Shown here in pieces: positions 15,880-22,809 of a stretch of 64,000 nt of DNA. The DNA comes from Sphingorhabdus sp. 109 (GTDB lineage Bacteria > Pseudomonadota > Alphaproteobacteria > Sphingomonadales > Sphingomonadaceae). Location of the stretch: positions 210,001-274,000 of the forward strand of contig NZ_LR732707.1 of assembly GCF_902506555.1 (NCBI RefSeq). Reading direction: 5' to 3'. Positions within the stretch are counted from its first letter, which is position 1. Every line of letters begins with the position of its first letter. The translations under genes were made by a program, and so were the position numbers. The notes below the pieces were generated by a model. It did not search any database. It had not been told where the DNA came from and was given only the letters and a program-made list of their open reading frames with translations.

Positions 15880-16077
15880 GAAAACCTCATAGGACTAGCA
15901 AATTGGGTAGAGGATCGCACAGGCGGCACGATGGAGCAACAGGCTTCCGGTTGCGCTTTTTGCAGGTGTTCGAGGGTCAATTGCAAAAATGCAATTCGCA
16001 AGTGCAGCATTTCATATTGCAACTTAAAATCACCCGTTCATAGTTACGGAACAATTTAAAACCAATGGAGTAAAACC
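15880..16077. promoter_or_regulatory. Divergent promoter region with an 18-bp inverted repeat
   Basis: This 198-base spacer serves two divergent genes. AATTGCA-AAAA-TGCAATT at 15979-15996 is a perfect inverted repeat, and a further TTGCAA follows near 16017. The symmetry suggests a dimeric repressor or activator site, but no regulator gene lies nearby. No classic -35/-10 pair was clear. Confidence 0.4.
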
Positions 16078-16344
16078 ATGCGTAAACTTACCTCCCTGAT
16101 CCTCGCAGCCACCGCGCTGTCCATTACCGTTCCGGCTGCTTCGGCTGCCGAAGCAGAGCGCAACGACCGCCTGTTTGATGCAACCGGCGCCAGCGTTGCC
16201 AAAGTCAACCGGGTATTGGACTCCGGCGATCTTCTGGTCATTTACAAAGGCAAGGTACGGCGGATCGAAGCCTCGACCCTGTCCAACACCGACGGCAAGC
16301 TGGTCACCAGCCTGACCAAGACGGAAATCCGTCGTCTCGACTAG
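16078..16344 (+). CDS. Small exported protein of unknown function
   Basis: 88 residues with a clear signal peptide (hydrophobic residues 5-22, cleavage after ASA). The mature part of about 64 residues contains KVNRVLDSGDLLVIYKGKVR, which could form a small beta-barrel resembling PRC-barrel or SH3-like folds, followed by EASTLSNTDGKLVTSLTKTEIRRLD. No cysteines. I do not recognise the family. It has its own promoter region and a strong terminator, so it is probably a well-expressed single-gene unit. Confidence 0.8.
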   Translation: MRKLTSLILAATALSITVPAASAAEAERNDRLFDATGASVAKVNRVLDSGDLLVIYKGKVRRIEASTLSNTDGKLVTSLTKTEIRRLD

Positions 16345-16389
16345 GCCCATCGCTGCCAAACAAATTCGCAGTGATCGTCACTGCCCGAG

Positions 16390-16422
16390 AGCCGGCGCTT
16401 CCCCTCAAGCGCCGGCTTTTTT
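16390..16422 (+). terminator. Rho-independent terminator overlapping the 3' end of mobA
   Basis: An 11-bp perfect stem (AGCCGGCGCTT/AAGCGCCGGCT) with a CCCCTC loop and six T ends the small exported protein transcript. The right arm and T tract also encode the last residues and stop of mobA on the other strand. Confidence 0.9.
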
Positions 16423-17028
16423 GATGGCCGCAGCGGCGGTCAGGTCCTCCGGCCGGTTGATATTGATGAATGGCTGGCTGTCTGGCCAAGTCACGAATGT
16501 CGCTTGGCATTGACGGGCTAGCCATTGCAGGGAAGGGGCTCGCGCGCCCGTTGTCCAGTCCGCTCGTACAGCAGTGACGGTGTCACAGCGCCAATAGGCG
16601 AATGTAGGGTGAATGCGCTGCGGATCCTGTGCGACGGCACAGCGGCCGCTCGCCGAAAGTTGCGCGATCAAATCCTCCGGCGCGTGCGGCGCGTCGACAG
16701 GTACGGTAACAAATCCCTCGACCGCCGGTTTCAGCGCCTGAAGGGCAGCAGCGAGCGAGAAGATGCCCCCCACCGGACCGGCCGGCGCTTCCGGATCATC
16801 ACAAACCACCGGCAGTCCGGTCCCGTAATCTTCTCGTGCCGAAAGCCAAATGCGGTCGACAATACCGCTATACCGGCGGACCAGTCTGTCAATCAGCCGT
16901 TGCCCTTCAAAGGGGATGACCGCCTTGTCGCTACCCATCCGGGTGGACCGGCCACCGGCGAGGATGACAAGGCAGGAGGAGGGAACTGTGGTCACGTCAG
17001 AATGTCCGGTTGAAGCTTGGTGCTTCAA
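16405..17028 (-). CDS. mobA: Molybdenum cofactor guanylyltransferase MobA
   Basis: 207 residues with the MobA nucleotidyltransferase signature LAGGRSTRMGSDKA near the N-terminus, followed by CDDPEAPAGPVGGI and VPVDAPHAPEDL. It transfers GMP from GTP to molybdopterin to form the MGD cofactor used by DMSO reductase-family enzymes. Length fits the family. The start shown is a TTG; a GTG 11 codons later (16995) is also possible, and neither has a clear Shine-Dalgarno. The start lies 7 bases after the stop of the CHAP gene, so it is likely cotranscribed with it. The C-terminus KKAGA is encoded by the opposite-strand terminator. Confidence 0.88.
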   Translation of the reverse strand: MKHQASTGHSDVTTVPSSCLVILAGGRSTRMGSDKAVIPFEGQRLIDRLVRRYSGIVDRIWLSAREDYGTGLPVVCDDPEAPAGPVGGIFSLAAALQALKPAVEGFVTVPVDAPHAPEDLIAQLSASGRCAVAQDPQRIHPTFAYWRCDTVTAVRADWTTGARAPSLQWLARQCQATFVTWPDSQPFININRPEDLTAAAAIKKAGA

Positions 17029-17035
17029 TCTGCAC

Positions 17036-17728
17036 TCAGCTACCGACTCTGTCCAGCAATTCCCCGATCAGGTCTCTTGGCCTGGTTTCAGCCGGCCGCT
17101 CTTCATCAGCGGTGCGGGCTAGATCCGCTTTGAGGCTGCGGTCGAACAGCGGTCGGCTCGTTTGACCGCTGCTACGTGGGGGTTTGGAAGATGCCCATTG
17201 CCGCTCGACCTGTTGTCCGGGTTTGACGGGGTAGATGAAGCCGTTAACCGGAAAGGCCGTGGTGCCCAGTTTGCCGATAGGAGCATACCAGATGCGGACT
17301 TTGCTCCAGTCGTTGCTCCGCGAAACATCCTTGGCCTTGACCCGGCGTTCGATCTGGCCGCGCCGCCCGTTGATCGGCGACCAGTTGGCATGGCTGATCA
17401 GAATCGTGCGGTCATCGACAATCTCCCGCACCACTGCGACATGGCCGAGCCGCATTGATCCATGGCTCGGTAAAGACAGGACTGCTCCAATAGCGGGTAA
17501 AGCCCCGCGTTGATAATTGCCTTCCGCCTGATCCCACCAGCTGTGGGCATCGCCGTAGATTCTGATGCCGCTGAGTTCGCGGGCAAAGGGAACGCATTGC
17601 AGATAATCGTTGGCGCGGGCCGGAGCTGGCATTATGATCGCCTGCAGAACCAGCAGCAACGGAATGATCGCGTTGCGAATTGTGATCAATATGTCTTTAA
17701 CGGCCGTTCCGGTCATCTGGACAGGCAT
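17036..17728 (-). CDS. CHAP domain-containing protein (amidase/peptidase fold)
   Basis: 230 residues. A hydrophobic segment at about 20-35 ending PARAND suggests a signal peptide or anchor. A CHAP domain follows, with catalytic C45 (YLQCVPFAR), H96 (RLGHVAVV) and the HANW motif (H113, N115). CHAP domains cleave peptidoglycan peptides or glutathionyl-polyamines; here export points to cell-wall or periplasmic activity. The C-terminal 60 residues are polar and proline-rich. It sits between recF and mobA on the same strand, 74 bases after recF. This neighbour relation gives no obvious functional link. Confidence 0.87.
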   Translation of the reverse strand: MPVQMTGTAVKDILITIRNAIIPLLLVLQAIIMPAPARANDYLQCVPFARELSGIRIYGDAHSWWDQAEGNYQRGALPAIGAVLSLPSHGSMRLGHVAVVREIVDDRTILISHANWSPINGRRGQIERRVKAKDVSRSNDWSKVRIWYAPIGKLGTTAFPVNGFIYPVKPGQQVERQWASSKPPRSSGQTSRPLFDRSLKADLARTADEERPAETRPRDLIGELLDRVGS

Positions 17729-17802
17729 AACGGTCAGGCAAAAAGACAGCGCTAAAGATCATGGTTAATGACCCGTAAACCATTTCCGGGCTGCGCCCAT
17801 TG

Positions 17803-18876
17803 CTACCGGCGGGTGACGGTTCCGTCCGAGACTTCGAAATGCAGCGCATCATCCGGAACATCTCCGAACAGTTCAGGTTCCGTACCCGTAAGCCACACTT
17901 GACCGCCCCGTTCTGCAAGCTTGTCGAACAGGGCTGCCCTGCGCTGCGGATCGAGATGGGCAGCGACTTCATCGAGCAGCAATATTGGTCGCTTGTCGCG
18001 CCGCTCAGCGACCAGATCAGCATGGGCGAGAATGATCGAGAAGAGCAACGCCTTCTGTTCCCCGGTCGAGCATTTTTCGGCTGGCTGCTGTTTCGCGGCG
18101 TGTAACACTTTGAGGTCAGCCCTGTGGGGGCCTCTTGTCGTTCGTCCCGCTGCCCGGTCGACACCGCGGTTTTGTTGCAACATCTGGAGAAGTTGCTGTT
18201 CGCTGCGCATGTCCCCATCCGCCAGCTCCATTGCCGGCGTGGCAAATATTGTGCTTTCCGATTGCTGTAACCGTTGGTTCAGCGCAGAAACCATACGCTC
18301 TCTGGCTTCTGCGACAAATCCGCCGAATTGCGCCAACTGGGTATCCAGGCCGTCGATCCAGCTTTGATCCGCCGGATGGCTGTCTGCGAGAAGTCTGTTG
18401 CGTTCACGTCGCGCGGCTTCGTAGCGGGCGCAATTTCGAGCATGGGCCGGCTCCAACGCTGTGACCAGCCGGTCAAGGAAATTCCGGCGTCCGGATGCGC
18501 CCTCTGTAAAAAGCCGGTCCATCGCGGGCGTCAGCCACAAAATCGACAACCATTCAGCCAGGTCATTGGTCGGGACGGACGCTTCGTTAATCCGGGTTTT
18601 GCGTCGTTCGGGCGCTTCGATACTAGTGCCGCTTCCCAGATGCACATCATCATGTTGTGCGGCGACAGCGAAATCGCCAGGGCCGTTCTGGTGCGCGATG
18701 TCCCGGAGCGGTGCCCGTCTGAGACCGCGACCGGGTGCAAGCAGTGAGACCGCTTCCAGAATATTGGTTTTTCCCGCACCGTTGGCACCACTGAACACCA
18801 TAAAGCCGGGCGCGGCTTCGAGACGTAATTCCCGATAGTTGCGGAAATTGTGCAGAGTGAGTTGTGACAGGGTCAT
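17803..18876 (-). CDS. recF: DNA replication and repair protein RecF
   Basis: 357 residues from the ATG at 18876; a GTG five codons upstream (18891) is the alternative. RecF is an SMC-like ATPase that loads RecA at gaps through RecOR. Motifs: LHNFRNYREL at the N-terminus, Walker A GANGAGKTN (residues 30-38), the signature-like STGEQKALL, and Walker B ILLLDEVAAHLD. Length is typical. It is not next to dnaA/dnaN/gyrB as in many bacteria, which is common in alphaproteobacteria. It heads a probable recF-CHAP-mobA unit. Confidence 0.95.
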   Translation of the reverse strand: MTLSQLTLHNFRNYRELRLEAAPGFMVFSGANGAGKTNILEAVSLLAPGRGLRRAPLRDIAHQNGPGDFAVAAQHDDVHLGSGTSIEAPERRKTRINEASVPTNDLAEWLSILWLTPAMDRLFTEGASGRRNFLDRLVTALEPAHARNCARYEAARRERNRLLADSHPADQSWIDGLDTQLAQFGGFVAEARERMVSALNQRLQQSESTIFATPAMELADGDMRSEQQLLQMLQQNRGVDRAAGRTTRGPHRADLKVLHAAKQQPAEKCSTGEQKALLFSIILAHADLVAERRDKRPILLLDEVAAHLDPQRRAALFDKLAERGGQVWLTGTEPELFGDVPDDALHFEVSDGTVTRR

Positions 18877-18953
18877 GACTGAACTGGTCACTAGCTTTCG
18901 GGCCCGATGAATTGAAGCAAATTCGGATGACAGATCTGTTCAGACCGCTTCCC

Positions 18954-18970
18954 GTTGGCGCCCTGCCAAC
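18954..18970. promoter_or_regulatory. Inverted repeat, possible upstream activator site
   Basis: GTTGGC-GCCCT-GCCAAC, a perfect 6+6 inverted repeat centred about 103 bases before the GG of the sigma-54-type promoter at 19063. That is the usual distance for a bacterial enhancer-binding protein such as PspF or NtrC. Binding is not shown by sequence alone. Confidence 0.4.
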
Positions 18971-19062
18971 AGTTGGTGAAAAAAACCAATCATCGGTGGT
19001 GCGTAATTTCATATGCGGCGACGAACTCGATTAAAATACTGAAAAGGCTACATATACTCAAA

Positions 19063-19080
19063 TTGGCACGCGTCCTGCAA
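19063..19080 (+). promoter_or_regulatory. Sigma-54 (-24/-12) promoter
   Basis: TTGGCACG-CGTC-CTGCAA matches the consensus TGGCACG-N4-TTGCA with a single change (T to C), and keeps the invariant GG (19065-19066) and GC (19077-19078) exactly ten bases apart. The start of transcription would be near 19090, about 47 bases before the first tiny gene and its Shine-Dalgarno. In enterobacteria the phage-shock operon containing pspC is sigma-54 dependent, and here a pspC gene is the third gene downstream. Confidence 0.7.
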
Positions 19081-19136
19081 AGTCTCAGACATCTTCGCAA
19101 TGACGCGAAAAAAATTCAAATTGAAAGGAAACCAAT

Positions 19137-19256
19137 ATGTTCTCGAATGTCTCAAGTAACCTGTCTGCTGCCATAGCTGCGATTTTCTCTGCAGCCCTGT
19201 TGGTTAGCGCGAGCGTTGGACCAGCCTTCAGCAACGCTGCTTCGGTCGTCGCTTAA
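19137..19256 (+). CDS. Tiny hydrophobic protein, paralogue 1
   Basis: 39 residues starting MFSNVSSNLSAAIAAIFS and ending in NAASVVA. AAAGGAAACC gives a Shine-Dalgarno 5-8 bases before the ATG. The whole chain is Ala/Ser/Val-rich with one hydrophobic stretch (about residues 11-27), so it is either a single membrane helix or an uncleaved signal-like peptide. It aligns over its full length with the next gene: the shared pattern is N..S.FSAA...AA..SAAL.V.AS..PA..NA.SVV. No known family is recognised. First gene behind the sigma-54-type promoter. Confidence 0.7.
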   Translation: MFSNVSSNLSAAIAAIFSAALLVSASVGPAFSNAASVVA

Positions 19257-19284
19257 CCCATTAAAATCCAGGAAAGCCAATCTC

Positions 19285-19404
19285 ATGATACTCAATCTCC
19301 AGAATTCATTTTCCGCCGCTTTTGCCGCAGCTGTGTCAGCAGCTCTGTTTGTCGGCGCCAGCATCTTGCCAGCCATCAACAATGCATCATCGGTGGTGAT
19401 CTGA
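19285..19404 (+). CDS. Tiny hydrophobic protein, paralogue 2
   Basis: 39 residues, MILNLQNSFSAAFAAAVS to NNASSVVI, the same length as the preceding gene and clearly similar to it. AGGAAA lies 9 bases before the ATG. The frame is open upstream to 19216, but the Shine-Dalgarno and the paralogue fix the start here. The TGA shares its A with the ATG of the PspC gene, so translation is probably coupled. The single hydrophobic helix suggests a membrane peptide that may act with PspC. Confidence 0.7.
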   Translation: MILNLQNSFSAAFAAAVSAALFVGASILPAINNASSVVI

Positions 19405-19667
19405 TGGCCGGAAAGAACAAAAGCTCAGACCCCGTTTCCGGTAGCTGGCCGGAGCCCGTCCCATCTCGCAAAGAAAGCAATCGACCCATGAAGAACAAAC
19501 TTAAACTCGACAAAGCCAATGGCAAGCTGATGGGCGTCTGCTCGGGCCTCGCTAACTGGAGCGGAATGGATGCCAACTTGTTGCGGATAATATTCGTACT
19601 TGCGACGATCTTCGGATTCGGTTCCGCGATTATCATCTATCTCGCGATTGGCCTGATCGTGGACTGA
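19404..19667 (+). CDS. pspC: PspC domain protein (phage shock protein C)
   Basis: 87 residues. The N-terminal 30 are polar (GKNKSSDPVSGSWPEP). The PspC domain follows: KLDKANGKLMGVCSGLANW, then MDANLLRIIFVLATIFG and a membrane helix to the C-terminus (IIIYLAIGLIVD). PspC is an inner-membrane sensor/effector of envelope stress that in enterobacteria releases PspA inhibition of PspF. An internal ATG at 19488 would give the short form typical of single-domain PspC. No pspA, pspB or pspF is in the window. A perfect 14-bp palindrome (TGCAGATATCTGCA) directly follows the stop. Confidence 0.88.
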   Translation: MAGKNKSSDPVSGSWPEPVPSRKESNRPMKNKLKLDKANGKLMGVCSGLANWSGMDANLLRIIFVLATIFGFGSAIIIYLAIGLIVD

Positions 19668-19753
19668 TGCAGATATCTGCAGTGCACCAAATGATATAAC
19701 ATGCGGAAAATACAGTCCAATATACATAGACCGCTCTGACTATTCCGTGTAAT

Positions 19754-19771
19754 CGAATATAAGAATATTCG
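19754..19771. promoter_or_regulatory. Candidate metal-responsive operator
   Basis: CGAATAT-AAGA-ATATTCG, a 7+7 inverted repeat located 23 bases before the CDF exporter start. AT-rich repeats of this type are bound by ArsR/SmtB-family zinc or cadmium repressors, so autoregulation by metal is plausible. No regulator gene is adjacent. Confidence 0.4.
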
Positions 19772-19793
19772 CATTGCAATAGTCGGAGCGCAG

Positions 19794-20759
19794 ATGTCCG
19801 CCGGTCACCATCATCACCACGGCCATTTTACCCATAGTCATCACGATCGCCAAGGCCCGCATGGCCACATGCCTGCAAATTTCAGCCGTGCCTTCGCGCT
19901 CGGTATCTCGCTTAATGTCATTTATATCATTGTTGAGGTCATATTCGGCCTTATGGCCGGGTCTATGGCACTGCTGGCGGATGCCGGTCATAATCTGTCA
20001 GATGTGCTAGGGCTGGCTGTCGCATGGGCCGGAGCGGAACTGACCAAGCGTCCGCCGAACAAACGATTTACCTACGGTTTCGGTGGATCCTCGATTCTCG
20101 CCGCCTTGCTCAATGGCCTGTTCTTGCTGGTGGCATGCGGTGCTATTGCATGGGAAGCGATTGAGCGGTTCAGCGCACCCAGTCCAATCGCTTCAACTAC
20201 TGTCATTATCGTCGCCTCGGTCGGCGTTCTCATTAATTTCGTCACCGCGATGCTTTTTGCCAGCGGGCAGAAGGATGACATTAATATTCGGGGCGCCTTC
20301 CTGCATATGATGGCCGATGCCGGCGTGTCTGCGGGCGTGGTAATTGGCGGTGTCGCGATTTATTTCAGCGGTTTGAACTGGATCGATCCGTTGATCAGCT
20401 TGTTGATCGTCGCATTGATTTTCTGGAGTACCTGGGGGCTGCTGTCGGAGGCTGTGCGTATGTCACTGGCGGGTGTACCGCGCGATATCGACGTCGAGGA
20501 TGTAATGGCATTTTTGGAAAGCCTGCCGGGTGTAGAGACGGTTCATGATCTCCATATTTGGCCAATGAGTACAAGCGAGACAGCCATGACCGCCCATCTC
20601 GTGCTGCCGGGCGGACATCCCGGCAGAGGTTTTCTGGCCGATGTCCAGCAGCAACTGAGAAAACGCTTCTCCATTCATCATATTACCATCCAGATCGAGC
20701 TTGAAGATGAGGAAGCCGATATGTGCAGGACCGATTGTAGCGGAGAAAAACTGCGGTGA
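19794..20759 (+). CDS. Cation diffusion facilitator metal exporter (CzcD/ZitB-like)
   Basis: 321 residues. The histidine-rich N-terminus (GHHHHHGHFTHSHH) is typical of zinc exporters. Six membrane helices follow. The transport site is visible as D63, H66 and D70 in LLADAGHNLSD (helix 2) and H171, D175 in LHMMADAG (helix 5), the HxxxD pattern of Zn/Cd/Co exporters. The cytoplasmic ferredoxin-like C-terminal domain carries VHDLHIWPMS. It exports divalent metal, most likely zinc, by proton antiport from the cytoplasm. The upstream inverted repeat suggests metal control. Confidence 0.93.
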   Translation: MSAGHHHHHGHFTHSHHDRQGPHGHMPANFSRAFALGISLNVIYIIVEVIFGLMAGSMALLADAGHNLSDVLGLAVAWAGAELTKRPPNKRFTYGFGGSSILAALLNGLFLLVACGAIAWEAIERFSAPSPIASTTVIIVASVGVLINFVTAMLFASGQKDDINIRGAFLHMMADAGVSAGVVIGGVAIYFSGLNWIDPLISLLIVALIFWSTWGLLSEAVRMSLAGVPRDIDVEDVMAFLESLPGVETVHDLHIWPMSTSETAMTAHLVLPGGHPGRGFLADVQQQLRKRFSIHHITIQIELEDEEADMCRTDCSGEKLR

Positions 20760-20897
20760 TTTGCTCGTTGTGACGGCAATAGCCCGTCAGCACGACATGT
20801 CCTCGCTGCGCCGGGATATCAGTTCTGAATGAACGTGGCGCGGACGGCTTGACTGTACCAACGGACATCTTTCGTTGCGCAGCGGGAAAATAGACTT

Positions 20898-21578
20898 ATG
20901 GTCCGTTGTCAAACGCGGCGTTCAATCCCGCGAGTGGGAGGATGCGTGCACGACGAAATCAGACCGAACTGGCTGTCGGAAATTGTTCGTCGATTTTCTG
21001 TGTTCGTGTTTACCATCAACGGATGGACGGCCGTGCAGGAAAATCCGCCGCCCAGAAAGGCCGTCATTATCGCCGCGCCGCATACTAGCAACTGGGATTT
21101 CCTCTATTTCTTCGGACTGGTTAACAAGCTCAAAATCCAGTCTTACTGGATCGGCAAAAATACTCTGTTCAAATGGCCTTGGGGGGGCATGATGCGGCGT
21201 TTGGGCGGCATCCCGGTAGACAGATCAAAATCCCAGAATATGGTCGATGCGATGGTCAGGGAATTTGACCGGCGCGATGATTTTCTGCTGACGATTCCGC
21301 CAGAAGGTACGCGCGGAAGCGTGAAGGAATGGCGGACAGGATTTTATTATATCGCACTAAAGGCAAAGGTGCCGCTGATTATCGGCCTGATGGACTATTC
21401 AAAGCGGACGGGCGGGCTGGGGCCCTCTTTCATGCCATCGGGTGACTATACCGCCGATATGCAAAAGCTCAGCGAATTTTATCATAGCGTTACGCCAAAA
21501 TATCCCGAAAAAGCCATGCGGGATATCGTATCGATCGAACCCAGGGGTGAGCGGGATAAAAAAGGAGAAGGCAGATGA
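20898..21578 (+). CDS. PlsC-type lysophospholipid acyltransferase
   Basis: 226 residues of the 1-acyl-glycerol-3-phosphate acyltransferase fold. The H-x4-D catalytic motif is HTSNWDF, the substrate-binding block is RRLGGIPVDR and the PEGTRG motif follows, with KVPLIIGLMDY near the end. It probably acylates a lysophospholipid or similar lipid at the inner membrane. A GTG at 20946 with GGGAGG just upstream is an alternative start that removes 16 poorly conserved residues. The stop overlaps the next start (ATGA), so this heads an operon with the DUF1295 and VOC genes. Confidence 0.85.
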   Translation: MVRCQTRRSIPRVGGCVHDEIRPNWLSEIVRRFSVFVFTINGWTAVQENPPPRKAVIIAAPHTSNWDFLYFFGLVNKLKIQSYWIGKNTLFKWPWGGMMRRLGGIPVDRSKSQNMVDAMVREFDRRDDFLLTIPPEGTRGSVKEWRTGFYYIALKAKVPLIIGLMDYSKRTGGLGPSFMPSGDYTADMQKLSEFYHSVTPKYPEKAMRDIVSIEPRGERDKKGEGR

Positions 21579-22384
21579 GCTTGCTTCCGGCATTGGGACT
21601 GAACTTTGGATTGCTGGTGATCATCATGGTCGCGTTGTGGCTTATATCGGTACGGATCCGTGACGTCTCTTTCATCGATGCCTTCTGGGCCTATGGCATG
21701 GCGATCATGGCCAGCGCCTCCTTCCTGCAAGCCGATAATCCGGAAACCTTGGCCTATACAATATGGGTGCTGACAGCAGCTTGGGGCATCAGGCTGGGAA
21801 CCCATCTGTTTCTGCGCTGGCGCAAGGAAGGCGTGGATCCCCGGTACAAGAAGATCATGGGCCGCGCGATGGAGAAGCAGGGGATGAGCTTCGCGAAAGC
21901 GGCTTTGCTCAAAGCCTGGGCGTTGCAAATTCCGCTATTGTTCCTCGTCTGCCTGCCCGCACAGCTCGGGATATTGCTCGCCGGTGCCAATGGTCTTTCC
22001 CTTGTGTCGATCGTCGGAGCCATAATAGCTCTTGTCGGTATTGGTTTTGAAACCATTGGGGATATGCAACTCAAGGCCTTCAAGGCGAATCCCGCGAACA
22101 AAGGGAAGGTGCTGGATAGCGGGTTGTGGAAATTTACCCGTCATCCAAACTATTTCGGCGATTTTTGTGCGTGGTGGGGCATCTGGCTGGCGGCAGCGCC
22201 GCTTGGCTGGCCGGTATGGCTGGCCGTCATCGGCCCTCTGTTTTTGAGCTTCACCCTGATGAAATGGAGTGGTGCGCCGCTGCTGGAAAAAAGTCTGAAA
22301 CAGAACCGGCCGGATTATGCGGACTATATCAAGCGCACTTCCGGATTTTTCCCGATGCCGCCAAAGAAACACGCTAGCAATTGA
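21575..22384 (+). CDS. DUF1295 family membrane protein (steroid 5-alpha-reductase-like)
   Basis: 269 residues with about six to seven membrane helices. The C-terminal block GLWKFTRHPNYFGDFCAWWG is the DUF1295 signature, related to steroid 5-alpha reductases and isoprenylcysteine methyltransferases, where it binds NADPH or S-adenosylmethionine. The reaction is unknown. AAGGAGAAGG precedes the ATG inside the previous gene, and the two genes overlap by 4 bases. Coupling to an acyltransferase suggests a lipid substrate. Confidence 0.87.
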   Translation: MSLLPALGLNFGLLVIIMVALWLISVRIRDVSFIDAFWAYGMAIMASASFLQADNPETLAYTIWVLTAAWGIRLGTHLFLRWRKEGVDPRYKKIMGRAMEKQGMSFAKAALLKAWALQIPLLFLVCLPAQLGILLAGANGLSLVSIVGAIIALVGIGFETIGDMQLKAFKANPANKGKVLDSGLWKFTRHPNYFGDFCAWWGIWLAAAPLGWPVWLAVIGPLFLSFTLMKWSGAPLLEKSLKQNRPDYADYIKRTSGFFPMPPKKHASN

Positions 22385-22806
22385 TCAAGGGTGTCCACCA
22401 TATCGCTATCGGTGTTCCCGATATCGAGAAGGGCCTTGCCTTCTACCGTGACGTGATCGGCTTCGATCTGGACTGGCGCAGTGATATACCGTCGGACAAT
22501 GTCAAGGCGGGTGCGGTTGTCGGGCTCCCCGGCTTCGAGGCCAGAATGGCGATGCTGAAAGGTGCCAATATCAGGCTGGAGCTATGGCAATATAGTAGAC
22601 CCGAACCGCGGGACATGTGCAGTGATCCGTCCGACCTTGGCTATCCGCATATGGCGCTGGCTGTCGAGAATATCGAAGCCGAACATAGCCGTCTTTCTGC
22701 GGCGGGGATGACCTTTGTCGGACCGCCAGTCGATATCGGATCGCAAAAGGCGATCTATGGCCGGGACCCGTTTGGCAATATTATCGAACTGCTCGAGGAG
22801 GCATGA
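22381..22806 (+). CDS. VOC family protein (glyoxalase-like)
   Basis: 141 residues of the vicinal oxygen chelate fold, two beta-alpha-beta-beta-beta modules. VHHIAIGVPDIEKGLAFYRDVIGF starts module 1 and DPSDLGYPHMALAVENIEA starts module 2. GRDPFGNIIELLEE ends the domain with the conserved C-terminal metal-ligand glutamate. Candidate metal ligands are H6 or H7, the Glu of LELWQY, the His of YPHMAL and E138. Members include glyoxalase I, dioxygenases and epimerases; which one cannot be decided. It starts at TTG overlapping the previous stop by 4 bases. Confidence 0.85.
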   Translation: MIKGVHHIAIGVPDIEKGLAFYRDVIGFDLDWRSDIPSDNVKAGAVVGLPGFEARMAMLKGANIRLELWQYSRPEPRDMCSDPSDLGYPHMALAVENIEAEHSRLSAAGMTFVGPPVDIGSQKAIYGRDPFGNIIELLEEA

Positions 22807-22809
22807 CCT

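Noticed and set aside
16404-16423. Possible bidirectional terminator for mobA
   Set aside because: On the minus strand no T run follows the hairpin, so it serves only the plus-strand transcript.
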